Below are positions 1 through 9,260 of a DNA stretch of 64,000 bases, in pieces. Origin of the DNA: Verrucomicrobiia bacterium (GTDB lineage: Bacteria; Verrucomicrobiota; Verrucomicrobiia; Opitutales; Cerasicoccaceae); NCBI GenBank assembly GCA_030432235.1, contig JAUIHT010000001.1, forward strand, positions 1,178,001 to 1,242,000. Direction: 5' to 3'. The notes beneath the pieces are model-generated. The model had not been told where the DNA came from. It made no database searches and was given only the letters and a program-made list of their open reading frames with translations. Position 1 is the first letter of the stretch, and every line of letters begins with the position of its first letter. The position numbers and the translations under genes are program-made.

Positions 1-1382
1 CGTGCGGCCTCGGTCAGGTTGCCGGCGCGGATTTCCGAAATGATGCCCTGGTAGGCAAGAGTCTCTCGCAGCGCGGCGGTTTTGGCATCTTGCAGTGCGC
101 CGTTATAGACGGCGGCGGCGGTGGCGTAGTCGGCGTTCTGGAAATAGCAGTCGCCGATCAACTGGCTGAGCTGGGTGCGAGCGTCGCCCTGCGGCATGGA
201 GTCACGAATGCGCTGCAGGTAGTCGGCGGCAGCACGGTAGCGAGCGGCCTCCCAGGCCAGCCGCGCAAGGATCCAGCGGGCGTCATTGCTGTAGGCCGAG
301 GCGGGGAACTCCGCCAGGATACGTTCGGCGTCCGCGGCGGCGCCCTCCCGCTCGCCTTCATCGAGCCGCAGGCGCGCGCGCAGGATGAGGATTTCGTCGC
401 GGATGGGATTCTTGGGATCGTCCAGCAGGCTCTTGAGAAAGTTGCGGAAAGCTTCGGCCTGGGCGGGCTCGCGTCTGACTTCGGCCAGCAGGTAGAGGGC
501 AATGCGGGGCAGGGAAGGGTTGCTGGCATCCTTGAGGATGTCTTCGAGGGCGAGCTGGCCACGGCGGGTCTCCGGCCCGGCAATGAGGCCGATGAGCAGA
601 AGCGTCTGGAGGCGCTCGTCGGGTTCATCGGCGGTGATAAGCCTGAGCTGCTCCTGCAGGACGTCGATGGCGGCGGCCTTTTGCCCCATCTGGTCGAGCA
701 CGACGGCGTATTCGCGCGCGTAGGTAAAGCCCGGCCGGGTGCCTTTGTTGTCCTGCATCTTGCGGGAGAGCAGGTCGAGCAGGTCGTCGTCCGGCGGGCT
801 GTCCCCGATGCGGCCAGTGAGTAAAAGGGCATCGAACTGGGCGCGTTGGATGGGGCTGACGCTGCTCTCCATGGCTTCCTCGATGTAGCCGGTGGCGCGT
901 TCGCCACGGCCCTTGGCGCGGGCGATGAGCCCCCGCACGAGGAAGCTCCAGGGGCGGTCTCCGCGTGAGAGCCGCTTGGCGTCGACCAGTTCCATGGCAT
1001 CGTCGGCTTTTTCGATGTCGCTTTGGTTCAGCGCCACGATAGCGCGACGCAGCTCGACAGCCGGACTACCGGGCTTGGGCAACTGCTGGAGCAGCAGGCC
1101 GGCCTCGTCGAAACGCCGCTGCGCGATGAGCGAGGAAGCCAGTTTGAGGTCTACCGCGCGACGAGTTTCGGCCGGGATGTCCTGCGAGAGGACTTTGCGG
1201 TAAAGCGCTTCGGCCATGGCGGGCAGACCGGACTTGAGCGCGTCGTCACCGGCCAGGATGGTCCAGCGCCACTCCGGCCAGTCGGCGGTCATGCCCGCTG
1301 TCTGGGTAGTCAACGGCACGGATTCCTGAGCACTGGCCCAGGCAAAGCAGAGGAAAAGGATTATGACGGCAAATCGCGGCAT
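1..1382 (-). CDS. TPR-repeat exported protein, C-terminal part beyond the left edge
   Basis: An open frame runs leftward from an ATG at 1380-1382 for 460 codons with no stop and leaves the window, so the gene is partial. It starts MPRFAVIILFLCFAWASAQE, a clear signal peptide with a likely cut after ASA. The rest is alpha-helical with repeated Ala/Leu/Tyr patterns typical of tetratricopeptide repeats, for example LIAQRRFDEAGLLLQQL and ARWILARLAWEAARYRAAAD. TPR proteins of this type act as protein-interaction scaffolds in the periplasm or outer membrane; no catalytic motif is visible. The gene is divergent from the secreted protein at 1507, with 124 bases between the two starts. Function beyond TPR scaffold is unknown. 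Confidence 0.8.
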   Translation of the reverse strand, partial: MPRFAVIILFLCFAWASAQESVPLTTQTAGMTADWPEWRWTILAGDDALKSGLPAMAEALYRKVLSQDIPAETRRAVDLKLASSLIAQRRFDEAGLLLQQLPKPGSPAVELRRAIVALNQSDIEKADDAMELVDAKRLSRGDRPWSFLVRGLIARAKGRGERATGYIEEAMESSVSPIQRAQFDALLLTGRIGDSPPDDDLLDLLSRKMQDNKGTRPGFTYAREYAVVLDQMGQKAAAIDVLQEQLRLITADEPDERLQTLLLIGLIAGPETRRGQLALEDILKDASNPSLPRIALYLLAEVRREPAQAEAFRNFLKSLLDDPKNPIRDEILILRARLRLDEGEREGAAADAERILAEFPASAYSNDARWILARLAWEAARYRAAADYLQRIRDSMPQGDARTQLSQLIGDCYFQNADYATAAAVYNGALQDAKTAALRETLAYQGIISEIRAGNLTEAA

Positions 1383-1506
1383 CGAAACGGCAGCTATTAA
1401 CAGCCCCTTAGTGGCCTCAAGCCAAGGCCAATTTGTTGTCCGCTTATCTCAGGATAGCCAACAATACAGTTTACACGCCCCGTACGTCTGTTCAAGCTCC
1501 TTGGCC

Positions 1507-3201
1507 ATGTTAACTCATTTCTTCCGCACGACAGCCACCCTGGCGCTTTTCTCTGTCTCCCTCAGCGCCGCCAAGTTGCCTGACGATGTCATGGCCGTGG
1601 TTAAATTTCCCCCGCCGAAAACTTTTACCGAAAAGGTCATGTCGGTGGCCCGTGCGATTCAGCCCGGTCAGCAGACCGAAATGATGCCGCTGTTTTTCCT
1701 GGGCGCCTTCGGCTATCCCAATTACCCCGGTATTTCGCAGACCGACAACGTTTCGGTCTTTCTATTCGATTCGGAAGTACCGTCGGAGATGCCCTTTGTC
1801 GTGCTCGCCAAGGTGTCGAAGGACAGCACGCTGCGACAGACCGCAGCCTCCTTTCAATGGGCCATGGAAGACAAGGGTGGCTGGCTGCTGCTCTCCAAGG
1901 ATCCCTCCTACCTGAAGCTCATCAAGGACATCGCGCCCTATGAGGCCGTCAATGCCGAGCCGGCTGACTTCGATGTGGAGTTCCGTGTGTTCCTCGGCCA
2001 GGAAAAGGTAAAGACTTGGGCCGCCAACCTGAAGGAGATGCTCGAAGGGCGCCATGCCGAAGCCAGTGGCGGTAAGCATGAAGCCATCGATCTTTATAAG
2101 AAGACACGTTTCGTGGATTTTCTCGCCATGGCAGGCGAAAACCTGAACTGGGCTGAGCTCGGCGTCGATTTGTCCGCTGAAACCATCACCATCGGCAGCC
2201 TGGTGGATGCCCGCGCAGGCACCGCCGAAGCGACCTTTTTCAGTGCCAAGGCCGGTGGTCCCGTTCCTGTGGCCGAGTACATCACCAGCCAGGGATTCAT
2301 GAGTTACACCAGCAACTTCGACATCAAGGCCAGCTCCGCCTACTACACGGTGCTGGAGACGCGTGCCATGGGCCTGGTCGGAGAAAAGGGTAAGGCCTGG
2401 CTGACTGAAGCCGGAAAAATCATCCAGAGCTATTTCGCCGATAGCGACGGCACATCCGCCGGTTCTGTCGCCATGCAGGGGAGCGACAGCCGCGTGGTAT
2501 CCGCCAGCGGTGGCACCTACACCGACAAGCTCGTCGTGGACTCCACCAAGGTTTTTGCGGACAAGCTGCTGCCCGAGCTTTTCACTTCCCTTCCTTACTT
2601 CAAGCGCCACGGGATGGACTACACCTTCGCTTTTCAGGAAAACGTAGCTGAAGTAGACGGGACTCCGATTCACGAGTTCACCACCACCTTCACCATGACG
2701 CCCTCCGCGGGCGAGGAAGAGGAATCCCTGGCCAAGACGCTCTCCGAGCCTTTCACCCAGTCGCAGACCAACTACTACGCTGTGGTGGACGGGACTTTCC
2801 TCAGCGCTTCGATGCTGGACGACATGAAAACGCTCATCCCGGCGGTCAAGGCCGGGGTACCCGTCGACGGTAATGTCAGCGATCTCACACTCGCCAGTGG
2901 CGAGGCCATGGCTTATGAGGTGGACCTGACCGCGTACTTCGGTATCGGCTTGGCTAATCTTCCCGATGACGCCCCGGCTGCCGCGCAGATGAAGCAGGTT
3001 TATGATGAAATCAAGGCCGCGAAGCTCGCGCCCGCCACGGGTAAGGTCACCACGGGTAAGAACCGCCTCAAGGGCACTTTCTCGCTGCCGGTAACCTCGC
3101 TGGCCAAAATCGTGCAAGGCTTCCAAAAGCTGCAGCCCGCCGATCCCACCTACCAGATGAATGGTGGTGGCGCACCCGCTTCCGACCAAGGCGGAATGTA
3201 A
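1507..3201 (+). CDS. Secreted protein of unknown function (564 aa)
   Basis: The frame is open from 1363, but I place the start at the ATG at 1507 because it is followed at once by a signal peptide (MLTHFFRTTATLALFSVSLS, then AAKLPDD) and because the earlier start would run into the divergent TPR gene. The mature protein of about 540 residues is mixed alpha/beta with no Cys-rich or membrane segment. It ends in a short Gly-rich tail (GGGAPASDQGGM). I do not recognise the family. The stop is 8 bases before the flavoprotein at 3210, so the two are probably co-transcribed. Likely periplasmic or outer-membrane associated. Confidence 0.75.
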   Translation: MLTHFFRTTATLALFSVSLSAAKLPDDVMAVVKFPPPKTFTEKVMSVARAIQPGQQTEMMPLFFLGAFGYPNYPGISQTDNVSVFLFDSEVPSEMPFVVLAKVSKDSTLRQTAASFQWAMEDKGGWLLLSKDPSYLKLIKDIAPYEAVNAEPADFDVEFRVFLGQEKVKTWAANLKEMLEGRHAEASGGKHEAIDLYKKTRFVDFLAMAGENLNWAELGVDLSAETITIGSLVDARAGTAEATFFSAKAGGPVPVAEYITSQGFMSYTSNFDIKASSAYYTVLETRAMGLVGEKGKAWLTEAGKIIQSYFADSDGTSAGSVAMQGSDSRVVSASGGTYTDKLVVDSTKVFADKLLPELFTSLPYFKRHGMDYTFAFQENVAEVDGTPIHEFTTTFTMTPSAGEEEESLAKTLSEPFTQSQTNYYAVVDGTFLSASMLDDMKTLIPAVKAGVPVDGNVSDLTLASGEAMAYEVDLTAYFGIGLANLPDDAPAAAQMKQVYDEIKAAKLAPATGKVTTGKNRLKGTFSLPVTSLAKIVQGFQKLQPADPTYQMNGGGAPASDQGGM

Positions 3202-3209
3202 GGGCTGCC

Positions 3210-4811
3210 ATGGCCACTCCGGGCAACACCGGGCCGGTTGACGTGGCAGTGGTCGGTTCCGGCCACAACGGCATGATCGCCGCCGCCTATCTGGCCAAGG
3301 CCGGTTACAAGGTGGCCGTCTTTGAGCGTCGCCCCATCTGCGGCGGCGCCGTCTGCACCCAGACCGACCTCATTCCGGGCTACCGTATCGATGTGGGCAG
3401 CTCCGCTCATATCATGATACACCAGACGCCGGTCATGGCCGATCTGGAGCTGGCCAAGTACGGTCTCGAATACATCGAGATGGACCCCTGGGGCTACTAC
3501 CCGCTGCCGGGCGAGGAGGGTAGGGCGATTCGCTTTTACCGGGACGTCGAGAAGACGTGCCGGAGCATCGCGGAGATCAGCCCGCGCGATGCCGAGGCCT
3601 ACCGGAAGTTCGTCGATGCCTGGGGAGCGCTCAACGAGGGCGTGTTCAAGGTCTTCCTGCAGCAGCCGACTCCCTGGAACATGGTGCGGACGATGTTCGG
3701 GCGCTCCCTGAAGGGCAGCAACCACATGAACATGGTGCGGCAGCTCATGGGGCCGTACGGTCAACTCGTCCTGGAAACCTTCGAGCATGAGGCCGTCCGC
3801 ACCGCTATCATCTGGCTGGCCGCGCAGTCAGGTCCGCCGCCCTCCGAGGCTGCCAGCGGGGACTTCGCCGGCTGGCACGCCATGTATCACCAGAGTGGTA
3901 TGAAGCGCGCCAAAGGAGGCAGCGGGGCACTGACTCAAGCCCTCAAAAAGAGCATCGAGGCCAACGGCGGCGCGGTCTACGAGGACGCCCCCGTGGCGAG
4001 AATCCTCACCGACGGCTCGGGCCGCGCCACCGGCATCGAGTTGGAATCCGGCGAAAAGGTCTCCGCGAAGTCCGTCATCGCGGCGTGCCACATCAAGACT
4101 ACGGTGGAAAACCTCCTGGCCGACGCCACGGACCTCCCCGATGACATTCGCGTGCGTACGGGGCAACTTCGCATCGGCAACGGCTTCGGCATGATCGTGC
4201 GCTGTGCCATGAGCGGCCTGCCGGAGTACCCCGGTGAAACCTTCGATGGGCGTGGCGTCTGCGAAGGCCATCATGGTTTGCAGCTGCTTTGCCCCTCCCG
4301 GGCCGCACTGGACGCAGCCTATGGCGACTTTTTAAAAGGCGTTCCACCGGAAAATCCCATCCCGCTGGTAATGACCTTCTCGAGCATCGACGATACCCTC
4401 GCGCCCGAGGGTAAGCATGTCATGTTCGTCTGGGGGCAGTACCATCCCTACGAGCTGCGCAACGGCGAGCACTGGGACGACATTGCCGAACGCGAGGCTG
4501 ACAAATTGATCGCCGCGGTCGACAAATATGCGCCGGGTACCTCCGCCAAGGTGTTGGACCGCTACATTCAGACCCCGCTGCAGATCGAGCGTCTGCACAA
4601 CATGCACCGGGCCAACGTCATGCACCTGGAGATGAGTTTCGACCAGATGTTCTGCTTCCGTCCCATGCCGGAGCTGGCCAACTACAAGGTACCGAGCATT
4701 AAGGGGCTCTATCTCACCGGCGCCAGCACGCATCCCGGCGGCGGCGTGTGGGGCGCTTCCGGCCACAACACCGCCCAGCTCATGCTCAAGGAGCGGAAAC
4801 AGTGGGTTTGA
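3210..4811 (+). CDS. Phytoene dehydrogenase-like FAD oxidoreductase (CrtI/PYROXD2-like)
   Basis: A 533-residue flavoprotein of the amine-oxidase/CrtI superfamily. The dinucleotide-binding motif GSGHNGMIAAAYLAKAG sits at residues 16-32 and Glu39 closes the Rossmann strand, as expected for binding the FAD ribose. The C-terminal family block GLYLTGASTHPGGGVWGAS, where the flavin N1 side is held, is present near residue 500. Relatives include carotenoid desaturases and ketolases and the PYROXD2 group. No phytoene synthase or other carotenoid gene lies nearby, so the substrate cannot be told from context. The 3' end overlaps the convergent gene at 4786 by 26 bases. Confidence 0.85.
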   Translation: MATPGNTGPVDVAVVGSGHNGMIAAAYLAKAGYKVAVFERRPICGGAVCTQTDLIPGYRIDVGSSAHIMIHQTPVMADLELAKYGLEYIEMDPWGYYPLPGEEGRAIRFYRDVEKTCRSIAEISPRDAEAYRKFVDAWGALNEGVFKVFLQQPTPWNMVRTMFGRSLKGSNHMNMVRQLMGPYGQLVLETFEHEAVRTAIIWLAAQSGPPPSEAASGDFAGWHAMYHQSGMKRAKGGSGALTQALKKSIEANGGAVYEDAPVARILTDGSGRATGIELESGEKVSAKSVIAACHIKTTVENLLADATDLPDDIRVRTGQLRIGNGFGMIVRCAMSGLPEYPGETFDGRGVCEGHHGLQLLCPSRAALDAAYGDFLKGVPPENPIPLVMTFSSIDDTLAPEGKHVMFVWGQYHPYELRNGEHWDDIAEREADKLIAAVDKYAPGTSAKVLDRYIQTPLQIERLHNMHRANVMHLEMSFDQMFCFRPMPELANYKVPSIKGLYLTGASTHPGGGVWGASGHNTAQLMLKERKQWV

Positions 4812-5298
4812 TGACGTCTTCGGGTCTTTCGGGAACACCGAGCTCCTGAAAGCGCTGGATCACTTTATCCACTTCCTCGCCGTTCTTGATGCTTAGCGAG
4901 GTGCCGAAGCGATGCTGTATCTGAATGTGAATCTGGGTGTAGCCCGCGAGATCCGGGCATGGACGCCGGCTCCATGAGGTGATGCGCTGCACCGGCGCCC
5001 GGAAGCCGTCACTGGTGACGATCTTCTTTTTGGTGATTTTCCATTTACGCTTATCTATTTTGTAGAGCACGTACGGCATCACGTACAGGTAGAGTAGCAT
5101 GAATGTCGTCGGGACAATCAGGGCCCCCCAGAAGACATCCCGATCCATTTCCTCGTCGGCGTCGATTATCAGGACCGCGATCAGAGACAAGGAATAGCCG
5201 ACGATGGCTACCCGGGGTATGATGGCGTGCATTTTCTTTCTGGCGCACGCGGCGCGGTACTCCCTCGCCGTTGAATCTTCTTTGACTACCAGCTTCAT
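4786..5298 (-). CDS. Small membrane protein of unknown function (170 aa)
   Basis: The protein has two hydrophobic segments (about residues 29-45 and 58-82) joined by an acidic loop with DADEEMD, then a soluble C-terminal part rich in basic residues (KIDKRKWKITKKK). This looks like a two-pass inner-membrane protein with a cytoplasmic PH-like or beta-rich tail, but I recognise no family. Its end overlaps the convergent flavoprotein gene by 26 bases. It lies downstream of hpf on the same strand, with a terminator between them, so it probably has its own promoter in 5299-5337. Confidence 0.65.
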   Translation of the reverse strand: MKLVVKEDSTAREYRAACARKKMHAIIPRVAIVGYSLSLIAVLIIDADEEMDRDVFWGALIVPTTFMLLYLYVMPYVLYKIDKRKWKITKKKIVTSDGFRAPVQRITSWSRRPCPDLAGYTQIHIQIQHRFGTSLSIKNGEEVDKVIQRFQELGVPERPEDVIKPTVSAP

Positions 5299-5337
5299 GC
5301 TCTAGCTAGACAACATACACACAAACAAAGAGTTATC

Positions 5338-5373
5338 AAAAATAAAAACCCGCGGCGCTTGTGGCGTCGCGGG
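5338..5373 (-). terminator. Rho-independent terminator of hpf
   Basis: Read on the minus strand, a GC-rich hairpin (CCCGCG with CGCGGG, plus an inner CGC/GCG, at 5349-5373) is followed by an interrupted T run (5338-5348). It lies about 50 bases past the hpf stop. Confidence 0.8.
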
Positions 5374-5425
5374 CTGAAGTTGCGAGGTTTCGTCTCCGAT
5401 TGGCGGTGACGAGATGCGGGAGGCG

Positions 5426-5800
5426 TTAAGCCACCTCGACCTTGGGCAGGTGGGCCGGGAAGTCGATCGCGTGTGTCTGCTTGCGCTTGACCTTATGCAG
5501 GCGAGAGCGACGGCGGAGCTTGCGGTCGAGTTTCGACACCATCTGATCGATGGACTTGTAGAGATCGTCCGTAGCGACGCTGACTATCATGGGTGGCCCA
5601 TTGATTTCGATGTGCCCTTTCGCTACGAACTCCTGTTTTTTCCCGTCGCCTTTGTTCACCATGTCTTCCAGCTCAACGCGCAATCGAATGATTCGTTCCT
5701 CATGGGCGAAAAGACGCTCAGCCTTTTCATGGACGATTCGCTTGATCGACTCCGTCAGGTCCATGTGGACACCGGAGATGATGATTTCATGGTTGTTCAT
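5426..5800 (-). CDS. hpf: Ribosome hibernation promoting factor, short form
   Basis: A 124-residue protein that aligns with the HPF/YfiA/RaiA family. The start NNHEIIISGVHMDLTESIK and the basic helix KLDRKLRRRSRLHKVKRKQ match the family fold (beta-alpha-beta-beta-beta-alpha) and its rRNA-binding face. These proteins bind the 30S subunit at the tRNA sites in stationary phase and favour inactive 70S or 100S particles. At this length it lacks the C-terminal dimerisation domain of long HPF, so a separate partner would be needed for 100S formation if that occurs here. It is a single gene with a terminator behind it and is divergent from the SDR gene at 5892. Confidence 0.92.
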   Translation of the reverse strand: MNNHEIIISGVHMDLTESIKRIVHEKAERLFAHEERIIRLRVELEDMVNKGDGKKQEFVAKGHIEINGPPMIVSVATDDLYKSIDQMVSKLDRKLRRRSRLHKVKRKQTHAIDFPAHLPKVEVA

Positions 5801-5891
5801 TGGCGTTACCTATGGTTTGTGGTTACCGTATTTTTGACTGTAGAGGTCAGTCCTCGATCATTACAGACCGTAATTCCGACCATAACGTTCC

Positions 5892-6698
5892 ATGAGCTTA
5901 GACCGTGCCGGAAAAAAAATAACCGCCGTCGTGGTGACGGGCGGTTCTTCTGGCATCGGAAAGTGCTTCATAGAGCAGTTATATCAATTAAATCCCGAAA
6001 TTTGGTTTTGCAACCTTTCTCGGTCAGATCCCGGGGATTTTTCTGCTAAGTCCCTGAAATTGAAACACTTTCCGTGCGATCTTTCTTCCCCTCAGGCATT
6101 ATCTGAGGTTTTCCCAGCATTAGAGGCCTTTCTGGAAGACAAATGTGACCAAGGGGAGATTTTGCTCATCAATAACTCGGGATTTGGCTGTTACGGCCCG
6201 GCTCAGGAACTGGATTTTGACAACCAGCTCAACCTGCTGGATCTCAATATTCGTGCCCTGGTGAAATTGACCGGCTTGATGCTGCCGCGTTTGATGCGGC
6301 AGGGCGGGGTAGTGATCGACGTGGCCTCGACCTCGGCTTTCCAGCCCACGCCTCAACTGGCGGCTTATGGGGCCAGCAAGGCCTTCGTCCTGCACTGGAA
6401 CCTGGCCCTTGGCGACGATCTCAAGGGCACGAAGGTACGCACCTTCTGCCTGTGCCCGGGGCCGACCGCGACTCAGTTCTTCAAGCGCGCGGGCTTCGAG
6501 AATAGCCCGGTGCCTAACTACGGTCAAAACGTCGACGAAGTGGTTTCGGCCGCGCTCAAGGCGATGTTCAAGGGCAAGCGCATGTTGGTAACCGGCGCTT
6601 TTAACAAGTTCGCCGCTGCGGCGGGCTCTCATTTACTGAGCAAGCAGGCCGTCACCGCTATCGCGGGCTGGGTCCTGAGGAAAGTCCGGCAGCCCTGA
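5892..6698 (+). CDS. Short-chain dehydrogenase/reductase
   Basis: A classical SDR of 268 residues. The cofactor motif TGGSSGIG is at residues 16-23, the NNSG stabilising motif follows near residue 93, and the catalytic YGASK (Tyr-x-x-x-Lys) is near residue 158, preceded by the Ser-containing block DVASTSAFQ. The enzyme should reduce or oxidise a carbonyl/alcohol with NAD(P)H; its substrate is not evident. The length and extended C-terminus resemble the SDR group often annotated as acyl-CoA or ketoacyl reductases. It stands alone between hpf and xseB. Confidence 0.87.
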   Translation: MSLDRAGKKITAVVVTGGSSGIGKCFIEQLYQLNPEIWFCNLSRSDPGDFSAKSLKLKHFPCDLSSPQALSEVFPALEAFLEDKCDQGEILLINNSGFGCYGPAQELDFDNQLNLLDLNIRALVKLTGLMLPRLMRQGGVVIDVASTSAFQPTPQLAAYGASKAFVLHWNLALGDDLKGTKVRTFCLCPGPTATQFFKRAGFENSPVPNYGQNVDEVVSAALKAMFKGKRMLVTGAFNKFAAAAGSHLLSKQAVTAIAGWVLRKVRQP

Positions 6699-6836
6699 CC
6701 CGCTAAACCGTTGAGCAGCCTCCGTGGCTATCTCGTTTATTGATTTGACCTTGAGGCCCCTGCCGGGCACGTTGGCTGCTTTAGGAGGTGCCAGCAAAAT
6801 TCTATTTTACGAACACATCCGACTGAATGAACCTGA

Positions 6837-7085
6837 ATGCCAAGAATGGCTGCGCAAACGACTAAAACTGACGACCTGCCTTTTGAAGATGCCTTGACCA
6901 AGCTGGAGGCTCTTGTCGAGGGCATGGAAGACGGTGAAGTACCTCTGGCGGAGCTGGTGGAACGTTTCGAGCAGGGCTCCGCGCTCCTGCGGCTATGCCA
7001 GAAGCGTCTCGGCGAGGCCGAGCTGCGCATCGAAGCCCTTAAGAATACGGAGGAGGGCTTGGCTCTTGAAACCGTCACTGACTAG
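6837..7085 (+). CDS. xseB: Exodeoxyribonuclease VII small subunit
   Basis: This 82-residue protein carries the XseB signature: FEDALTKLEALVEGMEDGEV, then LVERFEQGSALLRLCQKRL. It forms the helical stalk that binds XseA; the complex degrades single-stranded DNA. The small subunit is encoded just ahead of dxs (14-base gap to the preferred dxs start), an order common in bacteria. xseA is not in the window. The ATG at 6837 is taken as start; an ATG at 6846 is an equally good alternative, since neither has a strong ribosome binding site. Confidence 0.9.
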   Translation: MPRMAAQTTKTDDLPFEDALTKLEALVEGMEDGEVPLAELVERFEQGSALLRLCQKRLGEAELRIEALKNTEEGLALETVTD

Positions 7086-7099
7086 ACTTTTTGTATCAA

Positions 7100-9043
7100 A
7101 TGCGAATACTGCCTAAAATTAAGAGTCCGGCCGACGTCCAGGCGTTGCCGGCGGAAGAGCTCAGCGTTCTTGCGGAGGAAATCCGTGAGGAAATCATCCA
7201 CGTCACTTCGGAGAATGGCGGCCATATCGGACCCAATCTCGGGGTGGTGGAGTTGACCATCGCGCTGCACCGGCATTTCACCACGCCGAAGGACCGTTTC
7301 GTCTTCGACGTCTCCCACCAGGGCTACGTCCACAAGCTCCTGACCGGGCGCTTCGGGGATAAATTCCGCAAAATTCGCAGTTCCGGCGGCCTTTCCGGCT
7401 TCCTTAACCGCGAGGAGTCCGAGCACGACTGCTACGGGGCCGGGCACGCTGGCACCGCACTCTCCGCTGCCCTTGGCATGGCTACCGCCCGTGACCAGAA
7501 CGGCAGCGACGAGCACGTTGTGGCCGTCATCGGGGACGCCGCCCTGACCTGCGGCATCACCATGGAGGCGCTTAACAACATTCGTTCCTCGACCAAGCGC
7601 CTCATTGTCATCCTCAACGACAACAAGTGGTCCATCGCACCCAATGTCGGCGCCATTCACACCTACCTGAACGAGCTTATCACCAACCCGACCTACAACC
7701 GCATCCACGAGGACATGGAAGACTTCCTCCGGTGCGTCCCCGGCGGTGAGGCCCTCAAGAAGTTTGGCAGCAAGGTCAAACAGGAGACCAAGGACTTCTT
7801 TAGTGGCGACTACCAGTCCTCCCTCTTTGAGAAATTTGGCCTGCGCTATATCGGCCCCATTGACGGGCACGACCTCAAGCTGCTCGACCAGTATCTGGAT
7901 TTCGCCAAACGTTCCGAGGATCCCATCATCCTCCACGTGCTAACCACCAAGGGCAAGGGCTTCGACGCCGCCCTGGGTGATCCGGAAAAATTCCACGGCA
8001 CCAGCCCCTTCTGCAAGGACACCGGCAAGTCCAAGGGAGGCAAGCCCGGCAAGCCGCCGGCCTATCAGGACGTCATGGGCAAAGCCCTGGTGGAATTTGC
8101 CAAAAAGGACAAGAAGCTCGTCGGCATCACCGGCGCCATGCCTTCCGGGACGGGCCTCAAGCACCTGCGCGACGAATTGCCCAAGCAATACTACGACGTG
8201 GGCATTGCCGAGGAGCATGCCGTGCTCTTCGCCTCCGGCTTGGCCACCAACGGCATCAAGCCCGTCGTGGCCATCTACTCGACCTTCCTGCAGCGTGCCT
8301 ACGACTGCATCATCCACGACGTTTGCCTGCAGGACCTCGACGTGATGTTCTGCATGGACCGTGCCGGGCTCTCGCCCAATGACGGCGCCACCCACCACGG
8401 TCTCTTTGATATCTCCTACCTGCGTTGTGTGCCGCGTGCCGTGGTCATGCAACCCAAGGATGAGGACGAGCTCGTCGATATGATGAAGACGGGCATCGAG
8501 CACAAGGGCGCCAGCTTCATCCGCTACCCGCGCGGGTCTGGTGTCGGCGTTCGCATGAAGGACGAGCCCGAGCCCCTCGAAATCGGTAAGGCCGAGGTTC
8601 TGCGCGAAGGCGAGGACATCATCATCTGGGCCCTCGGGCCTATGGTGCAGGACGCCCTCATGCTGGCCAACAAGATTTCCGCCGAGCAGGGCCTGCACGT
8701 CGGGGTGGTCAACGCCCGCTTTGCCAAGCCCGTCGACGCTGAGTTACTCTCCGAGCACGCACGCAGCGCCAATCTCATTGTCACCATGGAAGATCATGTC
8801 CGGGTGGGTGGCTTTGGCACCGCCTGCCTCGAGGCGCTTTCTGAGAACGGCCTTTCCGCTACGCCCGTGGTGCGCATTGGCTGGCCCGACAAATTCGTCG
8901 AACACGGCACCACCCAAGCGGATATTCGCGCCTGGAACGGCCTCAGCCCGCAGGACATGGAGCGTGATATCCTCAAGGGCTACCAGGCTGCCACCGCCAA
9001 GCCCGCCGCTGCTCCCGCCCTCGGTTATCCCAGCGGTAAATAG
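7100..9043 (+). CDS. dxs: 1-deoxy-D-xylulose-5-phosphate synthase
   Basis: The thiamine-diphosphate enzyme that condenses pyruvate and glyceraldehyde 3-phosphate in the first step of the MEP isoprenoid pathway. I use the ATG at 7100 (647 aa); a TTG at 7091 is in frame. Family landmarks are GGHIGPNLGVVELTIALH, GGLSGFLNREES, the catalytic DVGIAEEHAV and AIYSTFLQRAYD in the pyrimidine domain, and the transketolase C-terminal domain. The diphosphate-binding motif, normally GDG, reads GDA at residues 145-147, while the matching NDN at 173-175 is intact. The protein is somewhat divergent throughout (for example YGAGHAGTALS where GTGHSSTS is usual). Probably co-transcribed with xseB. Confidence 0.92.
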   Translation: MRILPKIKSPADVQALPAEELSVLAEEIREEIIHVTSENGGHIGPNLGVVELTIALHRHFTTPKDRFVFDVSHQGYVHKLLTGRFGDKFRKIRSSGGLSGFLNREESEHDCYGAGHAGTALSAALGMATARDQNGSDEHVVAVIGDAALTCGITMEALNNIRSSTKRLIVILNDNKWSIAPNVGAIHTYLNELITNPTYNRIHEDMEDFLRCVPGGEALKKFGSKVKQETKDFFSGDYQSSLFEKFGLRYIGPIDGHDLKLLDQYLDFAKRSEDPIILHVLTTKGKGFDAALGDPEKFHGTSPFCKDTGKSKGGKPGKPPAYQDVMGKALVEFAKKDKKLVGITGAMPSGTGLKHLRDELPKQYYDVGIAEEHAVLFASGLATNGIKPVVAIYSTFLQRAYDCIIHDVCLQDLDVMFCMDRAGLSPNDGATHHGLFDISYLRCVPRAVVMQPKDEDELVDMMKTGIEHKGASFIRYPRGSGVGVRMKDEPEPLEIGKAEVLREGEDIIIWALGPMVQDALMLANKISAEQGLHVGVVNARFAKPVDAELLSEHARSANLIVTMEDHVRVGGFGTACLEALSENGLSATPVVRIGWPDKFVEHGTTQADIRAWNGLSPQDMERDILKGYQAATAKPAAAPALGYPSGK

Positions 9044-9065
9044 CAACGCGAGATAGATTTCTCAC

Positions 9066-9098
9066 AAAGGCACGGGTTGTTTCCGTGCCTTTTTGTTT
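9066..9098 (+). terminator. Rho-independent terminator after dxs
   Basis: A 7-bp GC-rich stem (GGCACGG with CCGTGCC, 9069-9089) extended by AAA/TTT, followed by a T-rich tail, 23 bases after the dxs stop. Confidence 0.9.
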
Positions 9099-9140
9099 GA
9101 TGCCTTATACCGTCTCTCAATTGATATGAGATGTTTTATT

Positions 9141-9213
9141 TTAACCACGGATTACGCGGATAACACGGATACAAGGTTAAAAAATCCGTGCCCATCCGTG
9201 TAATCCGTGGTCA
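9141..9213. repeat. Palindromic repeat of inverted 9-bp units (CACGGATNN type)
   Basis: The left arm reads as three units near 9 bp (CACGGATTA, CGCGGATAA, CACGGATAC). The right arm, read on the other strand, gives CACGGATTA, CACGGATGGG and CACGGATTT. The element is non-coding and lies between dxs and the convergent methyltransferase gene. It shares its design with the elements at 23377 and 51763. Confidence 0.8.
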
Positions 9214-9260
9214 ATATTTTATTTCTTCTGGGAATAGGTAATAGGCCAGCGAAATGGGGC

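Noticed and set aside
158-1000. Frames on both strands within 90-1400
   Set aside because: They are shadows of the TPR protein that runs off the left edge in another minus-strand frame.
1762-3189. A 475-codon minus-strand frame opposite the exported protein
   Set aside because: The plus-strand protein has a signal peptide and good start; the antisense product has no motif.
9141-9213. CRISPR-like appearance of the short repeats
   Set aside because: Units are adjacent, near 9 bp, without unique spacers of regular length, and no cas genes are present.
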